In this document: positions 42,528 to 52,633 of the stretch, in pieces
How the letters are laid out: each line of letters begins with the position of its first letter
Numbering within the stretch: position 1 is the first letter of the stretch
From: Adenophora triphylla var. japonica
Lineage: Eukaryota; Streptophyta; Magnoliopsida; Asterales; Campanulaceae
Length of the DNA: 64,000 nt
Assembly (NCBI GenBank): GCA_022495995.1
Contig: JAFEMH010000933.1
Coordinates: 1-64,000, forward strand
Direction of reading: 5' to 3'
Made by a program: the position numbers and the translations under genes
Notes under the pieces: generated by a model
Seen by the model: the letters and a program-made list of their open reading frames with translations, nothing else
The model's database searches: none
Told to the model about the DNA's origin: nothing

Positions 42528-43662
42528 TTTCCTCCAAATATTCTTTCAAATTGCCCCTATCAATCTGCATCTGAATCACTGGCCTCAAATTGTAGCAATC
42601 ATCTGTTTTATGCCCTCTATCTTTATGATACTCACAATAATTGCTATTGTCCATAGCTCCCGAAGTTCCTTCCTTGATGGCAAACGGCTCAGGTAGATTC
42701 ACCCTTTTCAAAATCTCGCTAATTGGGGTGTTCAATCTACTATACTTGATAATTCTCCTTGGCTGATCACTTTGGCCACCATCACGGCCATAACCACGGC
42801 CTCGACCACGGCCCCCGCTACCTCCTGCCTGACCTCTGCCCCGATTGCCACCAGATCCCCTCCTATCATCTCGCACCACCTCAACTCTTTCCTTCACCAC
42901 CTTCTTTGTCGCTGAACTTGTCGGATGAGTCCCTTTCACCTCATGATCCCTCGCACCGCCACAAAATACCCTGACCCTCTCATACAATTCCCCTGTGGTT
43001 TTCGGCAATCTCATACCCAACTCTTACTTAAAAGGATTTGGCAGCAAACTGGCATTGTATAACATGATTATTTGGCCCTGGTCAATATCAGAAATTTGAT
43101 TCGCAACGCCCATGAACCTGTCTGTAAAGCTTGCAACCCCCTCTCCCTCTTTCTGCTTAAGACTGCACAATTCTTGCTTCTGCACTGGCTGCGACCCCGA
43201 CGCACTGAATCTCGCCAAGAATTTCGCCTTAAAATCCTGGTATCCAGTTATTGACTCCTCGGGCTGAGCCAAGAACCACTTCAAGGCATGATCTGTCAAA
43301 GTGCTTACCAAAGCCCTACATAAAACCGCCTCATTCTCAGTCAACAAGGACATTGTCGCCTCAAACCCGCCTACATGGGTTATCGCCTTAGAGTTCCTAG
43401 AGTAACTTGACGGATTAGGCATGCGAAAACTCAGATCCGGGGCAACACTCTTAATACATTTAGCAAATGGGGCCAAAAAGGATCTCTTTTCTTCCACCTT
43501 CTTAGTTCCCGCCTCTAACTCTCTAATCTTTTTGGCCATTTTCGCCATCTCATTCTTCCATTTCTCCTCTTCCTCTTTCTTCGCTTTCTCCACCTCAGCA
43601 GCCTTAGTCAACTCCGCGGCTTTCAAGGCTTCAGCAATTTTCTCGGCTTCTGTCGCTTTCAC
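42484..43662 (-). pseudogene. gag: Gag capsid and nucleocapsid, element B
   Basis: Starts within a Lys/Glu/Ala-rich coiled-coil-like stretch (AEKIAEALKAAELTKAAEVE). Capsid motifs are HALKWFLAQPEESI, FKAKFLARF and LKQKEGEGVASFTDRF. A Gly/Arg-rich linker precedes the zinc motif NYCEYHKDRGHKTDDCYNL. One stop lies after NPFK at 43024, with the same frame continuing. A frameshift near 42490-42527 leads into the protease frame. Confidence 0.88.
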
Positions 43663-44475
43663 TACCTTATCATCTCTCCTTTCCTTCTCCTTTTCATACT
43701 CCCTATCCTTCCTTTCTTATCGCCTCCTCTCCCTATCTCACGGCGACTCTTCATCTCGATGCTGCCTTCCAGAATGTCGCAAATGGTGCGACCTCTCCTC
43801 AGAATGCTTGGGTTTATTGGGCACATAATCCTTGTTAAACGTTGAACCGCTGCCTGACTCGTCGCTTTCATACTCGAAGTAATAAGATTTATCCTTTGAA
43901 TTGCCAGACTTGTGATATATCTTCCTCTTCCTTCTTCCCGCCTCCAAATCATCAACCTTCCTCTTAGCAACAGCCCCTTCTAATCTCGCCTTCTCCTGGT
44001 CTCGCCTACGCTCCCTGGTTTTATCTTTAGGCGGCGGCATGTCCCTCACCCACCTTGGCTCATTATCCACACTCATACTGGCTTCTCGTCCTCCGGTTAG
44101 GCTCTTTCCCACCTCGCCTGCCAACAACTCCTGCGGAATATGAGAAGGCTACTGATCCATTTCCCTCAACCTTTGATTATTTGCGAGAACTCGTAGCAAC
44201 AATTCATTGTCTGCCCTCAACTTATCTGCCTTCGCCTTCGCATCATCATTCTTGGATGGAGCGAGAATATGTCCTTCAGCCACTGCTTTTGCCTTTTCAA
44301 CTCTCGCCCTTTCATCCCGCTCTCTAGCTCGCCTGATACTAGAATCCGTCTGAGAGGTATGCACCTCGCCATCTATTTCTGATCTCCCGCCTCCGCGGGC
44401 CTTTTTGGGATTTGGAGTCGCCAACGTCAAATTATGAGCAGCCTTCGAATGAGTTGCCTTGTCTTGTCCCATACC
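43663..44475 (-). pseudogene. gag: Charged gag N-terminal region, element B
   Basis: Likely start MGQDKATHSKAAHNLTLATP at 44475. Arg/Lys/Glu-rich throughout, with a predicted coiled coil (DDAKAKADKLRADNELLLRV). Stops lie at 44149 and 43738. The frame is shared with the capsid part downstream. Confidence 0.7.
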
Positions 44476-44804
44476 GGCAATTTTTAAACTGACAAACAAA
44501 GATTCAAAACCACCAACACCAAGCCAAATATCACCTTTACAAACAGAACAACTACTGACAGCCTTCCAACAACACTTCTGACAAGAAATCACCTTACACC
44601 AACAACGAATCCACCAGAAATTTCAACAGACCAAACAAATTTACAACACCAGAAACACAACACTGACAGCTACTGACAAAGAAATCTCCTAACTTTCTGA
44701 ACAAAACAAGAATAGTGCACCACCTTTAAACAAACCACCAACAACCACCAACCCCACCGGACCAAATGAAGGAGAAAACGGTAAGTCCCGGCAACGAAAC
44801 CAAC
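44476..44804 (-). other. Leader and probable primer binding site, element B
   Basis: Non-coding leader between the 5' LTR and gag. Immediately inside the LTR end the minus strand reads TTGGTTTCGTTGCCGGGACT (about 44784-44803). It shares CGTTGCCGGG with the tRNA-Asp complement but differs at its start, so the primer tRNA is uncertain. Confidence 0.6.
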
Positions 44805-45596
44805 TGATGCTACACAGCCAAAATGTGTTGCACAGGAACTGAAATACGACCCACAAATGGATACTCCGGCTGATCCTCCTTTGAATGGTCAACTGCGTCA
44901 CCTACACACAAGCAAGAACGTGAACTAATCCGGGGGTGGCTCCGCAAAATCCCTCCCGTGAGAATAAGTGACTGGTAATGAGCTTGATAACAATGGAACT
45001 TAGAGAGAGAAAGAGCTTAGAGGGAGTGAGAGAAACTTACAAATAGTGTTTTCTCCAAGGTTTAAATACTATATTGCAGAATGTGCCTTGCACATGCTGG
45101 ACATGTGTCGGTCATCCAGACCAAGTCCCAACCACCCTCAAAGATAGTGGGAAATTACTGTTCACCTTGTCACATCATACTGTTTTGACGGTTGTAGTGG
45201 GGTACAGTCGTGTCAGCACGTCAATCATTCACACTTACCAGTCACAATTGTCGCCCTGCGACAACCCAAGGGGAAGGAACAATGCACATATTGTCACCAA
45301 TCCCAACCACTACTCGCGCTATACTTGTCGTCTACCAGTTCTACCAAAACACGCCGCTTACTGCCAACGTGGACTTCTCGCACACCGCTTATTCTCACGC
45401 CTCGACTTATTCTTGTCGCCGACATACTTCTTGCCCATTATCGAGGGGTTACCTTTACTATACATTTTATACTCCCATGGCACATTTGACCTACATGGCC
45501 CACCTGGCCCACTTGGCCCACTTGGCCACATTGGGCCTAATGTACTGTTCAGACCCAAATATACATTTCGCAATCACATCAGGGAGAATGTCCCAT
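44805..45596 (-). mobile_element. 5' LTR of element B (partial)
   Basis: The end is taken at GGCTGTGTAGCATCA on the minus strand (44805). A TATA-like TATTTAAA (minus) lies near 45061-45070. A perfect inverted repeat TTGTCGC-CCT-GCGACAA lies at 45248-45264, and CACATG...CATGTG near 45089. The far end is cut by element C at 45597. No matching 3' LTR is seen near 35838, so B is truncated there. Confidence 0.65.
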
Positions 45597-45810
45597 TGAA
45601 ATCACCCGGATCCGAGAGGCAGCGCGATCGCGCCCCGGCATCTGGCATTTCCCCCCCGCTTTGCGGCGGGTTTTTTCCGAGTTAGAGGTGTCTCGCCGTT
45701 TGTTTTCGCATTTGTAGAGTCGCCACGCCGTTTTTATTAAGCCCAAAACATTGAAAAAGGGCATCAGTTTAAAGATAATTTTAAACTGTTTTTGTGTGAT
45801 GAGATTTTGA

Positions 45811-45886
45811 GTTCGGAGGTCAGATGACTCCTCGGGAAGAGAATATTAGAATATTAGAGCTCACCCGAGTCGCCTCGTAAAACGAG
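45811..45886 (-). promoter_or_regulatory. Conserved double stem-loop block of Tat LTR (element C copy)
   Basis: As read on plus: GTTCGGAGGTCA (45811-45822). Stem 2 GACTCCTCGGG (45826-45836) pairs with CCCGAGTC (45864-45871) with one bulge. Stem 1 CTCGT/ACGAG lies at 45874-45886. Confidence 0.68.
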
Positions 45887-46585
45887 TCTTTCGGATACCC
45901 CTAATATCCTTTAAATGTTGTGTGTGTGTGTGTGTGTGCTTTTTAAAAATGCATGCTGTGTCGGATGTCTACATTGTACACTACGTATTGAAATGTATTG
46001 AAATAGTAATGGAAGGAAGCCTTACCAATGTTGGTTCGTGTCTGTCTTCCGCTGGGGAATAGTGTTTGAGGTCGGAGTAGCGTTCCGGTATGAATCTGGA
46101 TTGCTTTGGAGGGGCCGGTTGTCTCGCGGACGGAGTTTCGGCGTGAGTTGATGCTGCTGCAGCCGTGCGGCGCAGGTTCGGCGTGCGTGTGGGATCGTCG
46201 GGATCACTCTGACGAGAGGTTCGGCGTGCGTGGGGTGGCAGGAGTCACTCGGCGCAGTTTCGGCGTGGTTTGGGATCGCCGGTTTGACTCTGAAAGAGCC
46301 GGACACCGTGGAAAGACTGTGCAAGGCCTCGGAGTACCACGAGGGGCCTCAGAGTACCTCGAGAGTGCCTCGGGGCAGCGTGGGAGCGTCGCGGGAGCAC
46401 TCGGGGAGGCTTCAGAGCACCACGAGGGGGCTCGGAAGGCCTCGGAAGGATCCGAAAGGGGCCGAGAATGCCTCGAGAGGACTTAGAGGGGAAGCCAGAA
46501 GGCTTAGGGAGGAAGAGAGAAGTGGGAGGTGTGTGAAAATGAGGAGGGGGAGCCCTCTATTTATAGTGCCAGATTTGGTGCAAGA

Positions 46586-46836
46586 AGGTCCGTACAGACC
46601 TCCCTGGTAATCCAGACTTTTGGTTTTCCTCGATTTGAGGGAATCTGTGATGATGGTGAATATTCTGCAATTATGATGTTCCCTATGCAATAAGGTCCGT
46701 ACGGACTAAGTCGACATTGCAAAGAGGTTCGTACGGACTAACTCTGCAGAGGGTAATCATTTTCCCGGATTTGAGGGAATATTGTGGACTTTAAGAGGAT
46801 TCGGTAATTATTAAAGCAAAGAGGTCCGTACGGACC
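46586..46836. promoter_or_regulatory. Four GGTCCGTACGGACC palindromic boxes in element C LTR
   Basis: Positions 46586-46599 (GGTCCGTACAGACC), 46694-46707 (GGTCCGTACGGACT), 46726-46739 (GGTTCGTACGGACT) and 46823-46836 (GGTCCGTACGGACC). Each is preceded on plus by a GCAA-rich flank (TGCAAAGA type). All lie upstream of the TATA box in LTR orientation. The middle two are 32 bp apart, start to start. Confidence 0.85.
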
Positions 46837-47030
46837 ATGTGTGTTTTTCCAATTTCCTGAAAATTCCCAAAAGGTCCTTTTGTCCCTTTTTATCCCAGGA
46901 AGGCCCCTCCCTTGGTTTGGCTGGGGGTTTTGAGAGGTTTTTGAGTGCCAGAGGTCGTCGAGACTGCGTTGATGAGTCTGCGGTGTTTCCCGTGTGCTTG
47001 AAAGGGGGTGATCCAGTTGGGGTACTTACG

Positions 47031-47580
47031 AAGTCCTCGACGACGTCACTTATGAAAGAAGTGGGGTCTCCGATAAGATAAGGGTCCTAATGCGGATCGC
47101 GTCTTTGGGAGATAAAGTGGCCAGGGAGGTCGGTGTGAGGACGTGGTGGTGTCCTATTGTGTGACCATTTAGGTCGGTAAGTTTTGGACCACCGTGATAG
47201 GATTCCTACGTATCCACGGCGGGAATCAAGCACAGTCGTAGTTCGGGTGTCGCGTGAGTGTTTTGTGAATGCGGGCGTGGTGGTGCCCTGAAGTGTTGTG
47301 TGACACGCCGAGGTCAGTTGTGAGACGTGGTGGTGTCTGGTGGCCGCGCATAGGTCGATGGCTGGACCACTGTGATAGGATTCCTACGTATCCCTGGCGG
47401 GAATCCAAGCACGTGTGTAGTTCGAGGTCGCGAAATTGTGAGTGCGGGCGTGGTGGTGCCCTGAAGTGTTGTGCGACCGCCGAGGTCAGTGATATGGACG
47501 GGGTGGTGTCCTAAGATGTGGTGACCGCCGAGGTCAATTGTGAGGACGTGGTGGTGTCCTAGGATGGAAATTTTACGATT
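47031..47580 (-). repeat. Element C 3' region with distal conserved blocks and a GGTGGTGTCC repeat
   Basis: Irregular repeats containing GACGTGGTGGTGTCCTA and CGCCGAGGTCAGTTGTG. Two copies of the conserved block (CCTACGTATCC ... GTAGTTCG on plus) lie at 47200-47246 and 47380-47426. On the minus strand they read as in element D. No gene is visible. Confidence 0.8.
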
Positions 47581-47584
47581 TTCC

Positions 47585-47745
47585 TAATCGGGTGGTTTAA
47601 GGCCTTCCGGGCCGGAGATAGTGATTTGGGAGATTTATACGGTCTTCCGGACCGAGTGGTTTAAAGCCTTCCGGGCTGGAGGTTATGATGGTGGAGGTTT
47701 ATACGGTCTTTCGGACCGAGTGATTTAAAGCCTTCCGGGCTGAAG
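47585..47745 (-). repeat. Hairpin repeats GGYC-TTCCG-GRCC, element C
   Basis: Five short units (GGCCTTCCGGGCC, GGTCTTCCGGACC, GCCTTCCGGGC, GGTCTTTCGGACC, GCCTTCCGGGC) spaced about 30 bp apart. Stem base pairs change in a compensated way (GGCC/GGCC against GGTC/GACC). Confidence 0.75.
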
Positions 47746-47749
47746 ATAG

Positions 47750-48045
47750 TGTGAGGACTTGAATCGTCTTCTGAATGTGGTTGCGCCACGCGTGAGGACT
47801 TTGAATCGTCTTCTCTCAGCGGCCATTTTCAAGTGCCGAGGGAGGACTTTGAATCGTCTTCTGGCGGCGGTTGGTGCCACGCGGGAGGACTTTGAATCGT
47901 CTTCTGGCGGCGGTTGGTGCCACGCGGGAGGACTTTGAATCGTCTTCTGGCGGCGGTTGGTGCCACGCGGGAGGACTTTGAATCGTCTTCTGGCGGCGGT
48001 TGGTGCCACGCGGGAGGACTTTGAATCGTCTTCTGGCGGCGGTTG
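47750..48045 (-). repeat. Tandem array of element C (7 units of about 43 bp)
   Basis: Unit core GAGGACTTTGAATCGTCTTC followed by TGGCGGCGGTTGGTGCCACG. The first two units are diverged; the last five are almost identical. Confidence 0.93.
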
Positions 48046-48099
48046 TGGAGGCATGACTGCCTTGAGCTTTGATTGCGAGAGGCCTAGCTGCCTCGTGCT

Positions 48100-48905
48100 T
48101 CGTCAGTTTGATGGCCGGTGCTTGCGTTGCCGTTGGAGTGGGCGAGGATGATGGCCGGTGATTGCTTCACCATTTGGCATTTTGGAGGCGTTTCGTGCCT
48201 TGGGATTTGTACTCGGAGGTGTTGGCTCCTTCTTGCGCTTGTTTTGCCGTTGAGTGGGCGAAGTTCGGGCTTACATTGACGGCCGATGCTGGGGATATGC
48301 AGTCTTGTACGACTTCCCTTTGACTTGTTGGGGAGGAGCTCGGGCTTACTTTGATGGCCGGTGCTTGAATTCTTTGAGGCATGGCGTGACCTTATGGGGG
48401 CCCTTTGACTTGTTGGGGAGTAGCTCGGGCTTACTTTGATGGCCGATGGTTGAATTGCCGTTGAAGTGGGCGAAGCTCGGGCTTACATTGACTGCCGGTG
48501 GTTGAATTGTCGTTGGAGTAGGCGAGGTTCGGGCTTACACTGACTGCCGGTGGTTGAATTGCCGTTGAAGTGGGCGAAGCTCGGGCTTACATTGACTGCC
48601 GGTGGTTGAATTGCCGTTGAAGTGGGCGAAGCTCGGGCTTACACTGACTGCCGGTGGTTGAATTGCCGTTGGAGTGGGCGAGGTTCGGGCTTACACTGAC
48701 TGCCGGTGGTTGAATTGTCGTTGAAGTGGGCGAGGTTCGGGCTTACACTGACTGCCGGTGCTTGCGTTGCCGTTGGAGTGGGCGAAGTTCGGGCTTACAC
48801 TGACTGCCGGTGGTTGAATTGCCGTTGGAGTGGGAGAAGTTCGGGCTTACATTGACTATGCCGGTGCTTGCGTTCTGCCGTTGGAGTGGGCGAGGTTCGG
48901 GCTTC
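48100..48905 (-). repeat. Tandem array of element C (about 12 units of about 52 bp)
   Basis: Unit parts: TGACTGCCGGTGGTTGAATT, then GCCGTTGGAGTGGGCGAG and TTCGGGCTTACAC. Units near 48100-48450 are irregular and longer. The region 48906-49031 after it has no gene. Confidence 0.9.
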
Positions 48906-49031
48906 TGTTTTGGTGGTTGCATTGAAGGGTTAGGGACCATTACGCACTTGGATTTCTTGAAAAAGGCCTTAGGACAGCCAGGGGCAAAGATTATAAGGGC
49001 AGGAAAGTAATTTGGCCCTCCCTTGCAAGAA

Positions 49032-49076
49032 GGTCCGTACGGACCAACCTGGGATGCAAAGAGGTCCGTACGGACC
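49032..49076 (+). promoter_or_regulatory. Paired palindromic boxes upstream of antisense gene 1
   Basis: Two exact GGTCCGTACGGACC copies at 49032-49045 and 49063-49076, 31 bp start to start. Each has a GCAA flank on its left. They lie 156-200 bp before the ATG at 49232. A TATA-like GTTAAAAAG lies near 49112. Confidence 0.82.
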
Positions 49077-49231
49077 ACTTTGATTTTTTACAGTTCCCAG
49101 GTTTTGACCGGGTTAAAAAGCCGAGCCCTTCCCCATTCCTTCTTCTTCAGTGCGTGAAACCGAGAGAGAGAGGGAGAGAAAAACCTCCATTGTTAACCAA
49201 AATCCTCCATTTTTTCTTTGAATTGCTTGCC

Positions 49232-52134
49232 ATGGCGGAAGGATCTCGAAGGAATCGTCGACAACGTAGTCAAGAAGTGGTCGAGCAACGGATGGAGCTC
49301 CAAAGAAATTGGATCTCGTTTGTTCCATCTTCGAAGAATCCGGATGTCTTGTATCCAAATCCGGAGGTGCACAATCGTCGTTCTAGGAACGTCGGGGAGG
49401 TAAGAAATCCGTTCCGTTTTGATTCCCTGCTCGAATTTTTGAATGCTAGAACTAGGTTTTAGTTTTTCGCATTTTGGTGCTTTTGTTATTTGCCATGCTT
49501 TTTTGTGAAATTCTTGATGAATTGTTGAAAATGGACATGTAAAAATTGTGGGTATGTGTATTTTGTGCAGAAATGTGTAGATTAGCTTTTATCTGTGAAA
49601 ATAAAGTGCCTCTCTAATGAAATGCATGCTTTGGTGTTTTGTACCTAATGCTATTTATGTATGTACATTATGAGAAAAGTTTGTCGTGTAGTGACAAATT
49701 TTGTGAAAAAAATGTGACATGTGCCGTATTTTGTGACGGGTTTTGTCTGAAAGTGTGTGCCGTGTAGGGACGGATTTTTGAAAATGTGTTATGCAGTGTG
49801 TGCCGTGTTCTTGGGTGACGGACTTTGTGGGGAAAATATGTGCAATATGTGCCGTGTTTCGTGACGGTTTATTTTTTGAAAATGTGTCGTGTAGTGCTTG
49901 ATCCCTCTGTTGAGAAAATCTGTACAGTGTGTGCCGTGTTTTGTGACGGACTGCATGGAAAAAATTATGTATAATGCATGTCATTGTTTTGAGTTGCATG
50001 TAAAAAGTATGTGCAATGTGTGCCGTGTTTCGTGACGGGTTATATGTATGCTTTGATTTTCTTTTGCATTAAGTACTGCGAATGACGTACCTTTGCTGTG
50101 TTTACCTGCAGGATGTGGGGCTCATGGCTGGGAAGGCCAAGAGGATGAAGACTCGGGGGTCGCTCGAGGCTGTTGTTGAGTTGTGGCATCGGATGCCTGA
50201 TATTTCTGTGGATGGTAGGCCGAGTCCCAGGAGGCTGGTCTACGCTTCTGGCTTGGGTGTGTTCGTAGAGAACCTGGCCGGGGTCTCTGACACGAGGAAG
50301 AACAAGAGCGTCTTCCTTGGCCTTTCTGAGTATTGGTGGGATACCACCCACACCTTCCATCTGAGCTGGGGAGAGGTGACAGTGACGCCCACAGACTTTG
50401 CTGCTATCACCGGGCTTTCCTTCAAAGGAGGGCCAGTGCGGTGGAGAGATATGATATCCGATGCTGTGTTGACCGAGCTGCTGGGCTTTGAGCCTCGTCC
50501 TCGCAGGGGTCTGGGGATGCTGTATAGCGATGTGGAGCTGAGGATTACGGCCAGCATTGGGGCCTATGTTCGGGGTACCGGCCAGGTGACGGCGGAGCAG
50601 CTGGCGCGCTCCTTTTTGTGGTTTGCACTTTCCGAGACTTTGTTCTCGAACCACGCGACTGCGGCTCCTTTTGCTCTGTTGGAGAGCTTGATTGATCTGG
50701 AGAGGGTTTGTGATATCGCTTGGGGCGAGGCAGGCTTGGCCGAGCTCTACTTTTCTTTGGACCGGTTTAGCCGGGGTGTGGCCAGTTCTTTGGCCTGTTT
50801 TGACTTTGCTTTGGAGGTATGAGTTTATTGCTGTTTTTGATTTAGCAACTTGTCGTTTCTCCGTTTTCTTTTGCACTGAGCCTTTTCTGTTTTTGTCACA
50901 GGTGTGGTTCTACGAGATTTTTCAGTGCTTCCCGTGGGATAGAGATCCGGGGGCTGTAGCTGCGTATCCTGCTATGCTGGGCTGGGCTCGTACGGCGAGG
51001 AAGAGGAGGACCAGCAGAGGGAAGCTCACCATCGCCTACGGGGATGTGCAGGAGCGTCTGGAGAGAGGTAGCCCGGAGGGGTTTATTTTGTTCCCGTGGG
51101 CTCGGTATGAGGCTGATGAGTTCGAGGGGGCTCCTGAGGTGACAGCGCAGCGGAAGATGCTGCGGGGCCTGACTTGCGACGTCATGTACCTGGGGGAGCG
51201 GGTCTTCTGGCAGCATGGCCCAGGTGTGCTTCCCGTGGCTCCGAGGGACCCTCCTTTTGGGATGCTTGATTCTCGGGATATGGATGTGTTGGATTTTGAG
51301 AGGTACCTTGGCGGTGTGGGTGCCGAGGAGTTTATTTTGTATGGAGAGGAGTATGGGGCCTTCGTGAGGAGGAAGTTGAGGACGCCGCAGGTATTGGCGA
51401 GGGAGAGAGAGGCTGGCCCGCAGGTTCCCCCAGAGGTTCCGATGCCGGGGCCGGATTTCACGTATGTCCGTGGGGACGGATCGAGGAGGAGGGTGTCTGT
51501 ACCCGTTTCTGAGCAGGCTCCTGCTGCATACCGAGTGGATCCCGATAGATCGGTGAGTGTGCTGACTCTTTTCCATCTTGGCATCTTTTCTGTATTTTTC
51601 TCTTTTTGTTGTTGAGTATAACTGTATTGCTGAGCGTTTCCTTGGCTGCTTGCTTGTGCAGGTCCCGGGGAGAGCCTATGATATGCTGACTCGCCGTTAT
51701 GTGGCGATGAGGTCGTTTGCGAAGAAGATGGCGTCGAAGCTGTCTTGCCGGTTTATCGACGAGTGCCGGCGTACGAGCCTATGCCTTCGAGGCATTCTGT
51801 AGACGTTCCTCCACCGAGAGCCGAGCCGGAGCCACAGCAGGAGGGACCTTCGAGGGGGCGGCATAGCATGGATGCCGGGACATCTTCGGGAGCTCCGAGG
51901 CAGCAGCCCTTTTATCAGTTCTTCCCTCAGCAGGATGCACAGGGTGAGGGTTCGTCAGAGCCTTCTTTCTTTGATCCTTTCGCCGGATTTGATCCTTCTG
52001 AGTACTTTGAGTACCAGCCTCCGGAGGGGGCTCGGTATTCTGATGACGAGGACGTGACGGGCGAGTTCACCGGGATGCCCGACTTCTCTCTGGAGGACCT
52101 TGGCGAGGATGATGATGCTGAGGAGTCTGATTAG
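49232..52134 (+). CDS. Antisense plant-mobile-domain gene of element C, four exons
   Basis: It runs opposite to gag-pol between the 3' arrays and integrase. Exons by GT-AG sites: 49232-49399, 50112-50816, 50902-51552, and from 51662. Each of the first three is a whole number of codons (56, 235 and 217). Donors are GAG/gtaaga, GAG/gtatga and TCG/gtgagt, and acceptors all end CAG. Exon 1 encodes a basic MAEGSRRNRRQRS start. Exon 2 has the hallmark YWWDTTHTFHLSWGEVTVTP followed by TDFAAITGL (about residues 130-158), and exon 3 has VWFYEIF. In exon 4 the initial frame stops at 51802. A second frame (from about 51745) encodes an acidic tail ending EDDDAEESD at 52134, so a frameshift near 51720-51745 is likely. 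Similar extra genes are known from Tat elements. Function is unknown. Confidence 0.82.
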
Positions 52135-52207
52135 TATTCATTTGCTTTCCCTCTTTTCATATCTTCTCTTTTTTTTTGTTTAGCAACAGACATTTATGGG
52201 TACCTGT

Positions 52208-52213
52208 AATAAA
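52208..52213 (+). promoter_or_regulatory. Polyadenylation signal of antisense gene 1
   Basis: AATAAA lies 74 bp after the stop at 52134, on the plus strand, in a T-rich stretch. It supports plus-strand transcription of the antisense gene. Confidence 0.6.
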
Positions 52214-52470
52214 ACACTTGTATTTGCATGGCAAACAGCATTTTATTTTAAGATGTAATGTCATTTTTGTGATTCCTGGGAATTGTCCTAGAAATTGTTG
52301 CTAGTATTTTTTTATTTTGTGCATGCCACGTGAGCTGAGAGTGCGTTTGTGGGTAGTGTATGTTTGCCGGGAATGGCTTTGGCCAGTGTTTGGGCAGTTT
52401 GGAGCAAGGTCCTGCTGAGGACAGTGGTTGTTGTACTGTTTGCTGGGGAAATGGGTCATGGTTGCAAGGA

Positions 52471-52515
52471 GGTCCGTACGGACATACTTAGCATGCAAAG
52501 AGGTCCGTACGGACC
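52471..52515 (+). promoter_or_regulatory. Paired palindromic boxes upstream of antisense gene 2
   Basis: GGTCCGTACGGACA (52471-52484) and GGTCCGTACGGACC (52502-52515), again 31 bp start to start with GCAA flanks. They lie about 119-163 bp before the ATG at 52634. A TATA-like GATAAATG lies near 52535. Confidence 0.82.
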
Positions 52516-52633
52516 AACCTTGCTTTTGGGAAGGAGATAAATGCTTTCCAGTGTCTGGTTCTTCCTCATTTCCCCATTTGCAGCCATTTTCGAGCTTTCT
52601 CCCCCATTTTCTCTAGGAACCTCCATTTTTGCC

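Larger units (their letters stand above)
45597..47030 (-). mobile_element. 3' LTR of element C (1434 bp, minus orientation)
   Basis: On the minus strand it starts CGTAAGTACCCCAACTGG (47030) and ends CCGGGTGATTTCA (45597). The ends match the solo LTRs. The 5 bp before it, CCCAT (45592-45596), should be one copy of the target duplication. It contains four palindromes (46586-46836) upstream of TATAAATA (46558-46565, TATTTATA on plus), a GT microsatellite near 45918, stem-loops (45826-45886), and GAGTCGCCACGCC near 45717. A GC-rich segment with GCGCGATCGCGC lies at about 45619. Confidence 0.88.

Noticed and set aside
45640..45672. GC-rich hairpin followed by T-run resembling a bacterial terminator
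   Set aside because: It lies inside a plant LTR near its end; nothing bacterial surrounds it.
50040..51584. Long minus-strand frames opposite the antisense gene
   Set aside because: They overlap the spliced plus-strand exons, have no family resemblance, and fit shadow frames of GC-rich coding sequence.
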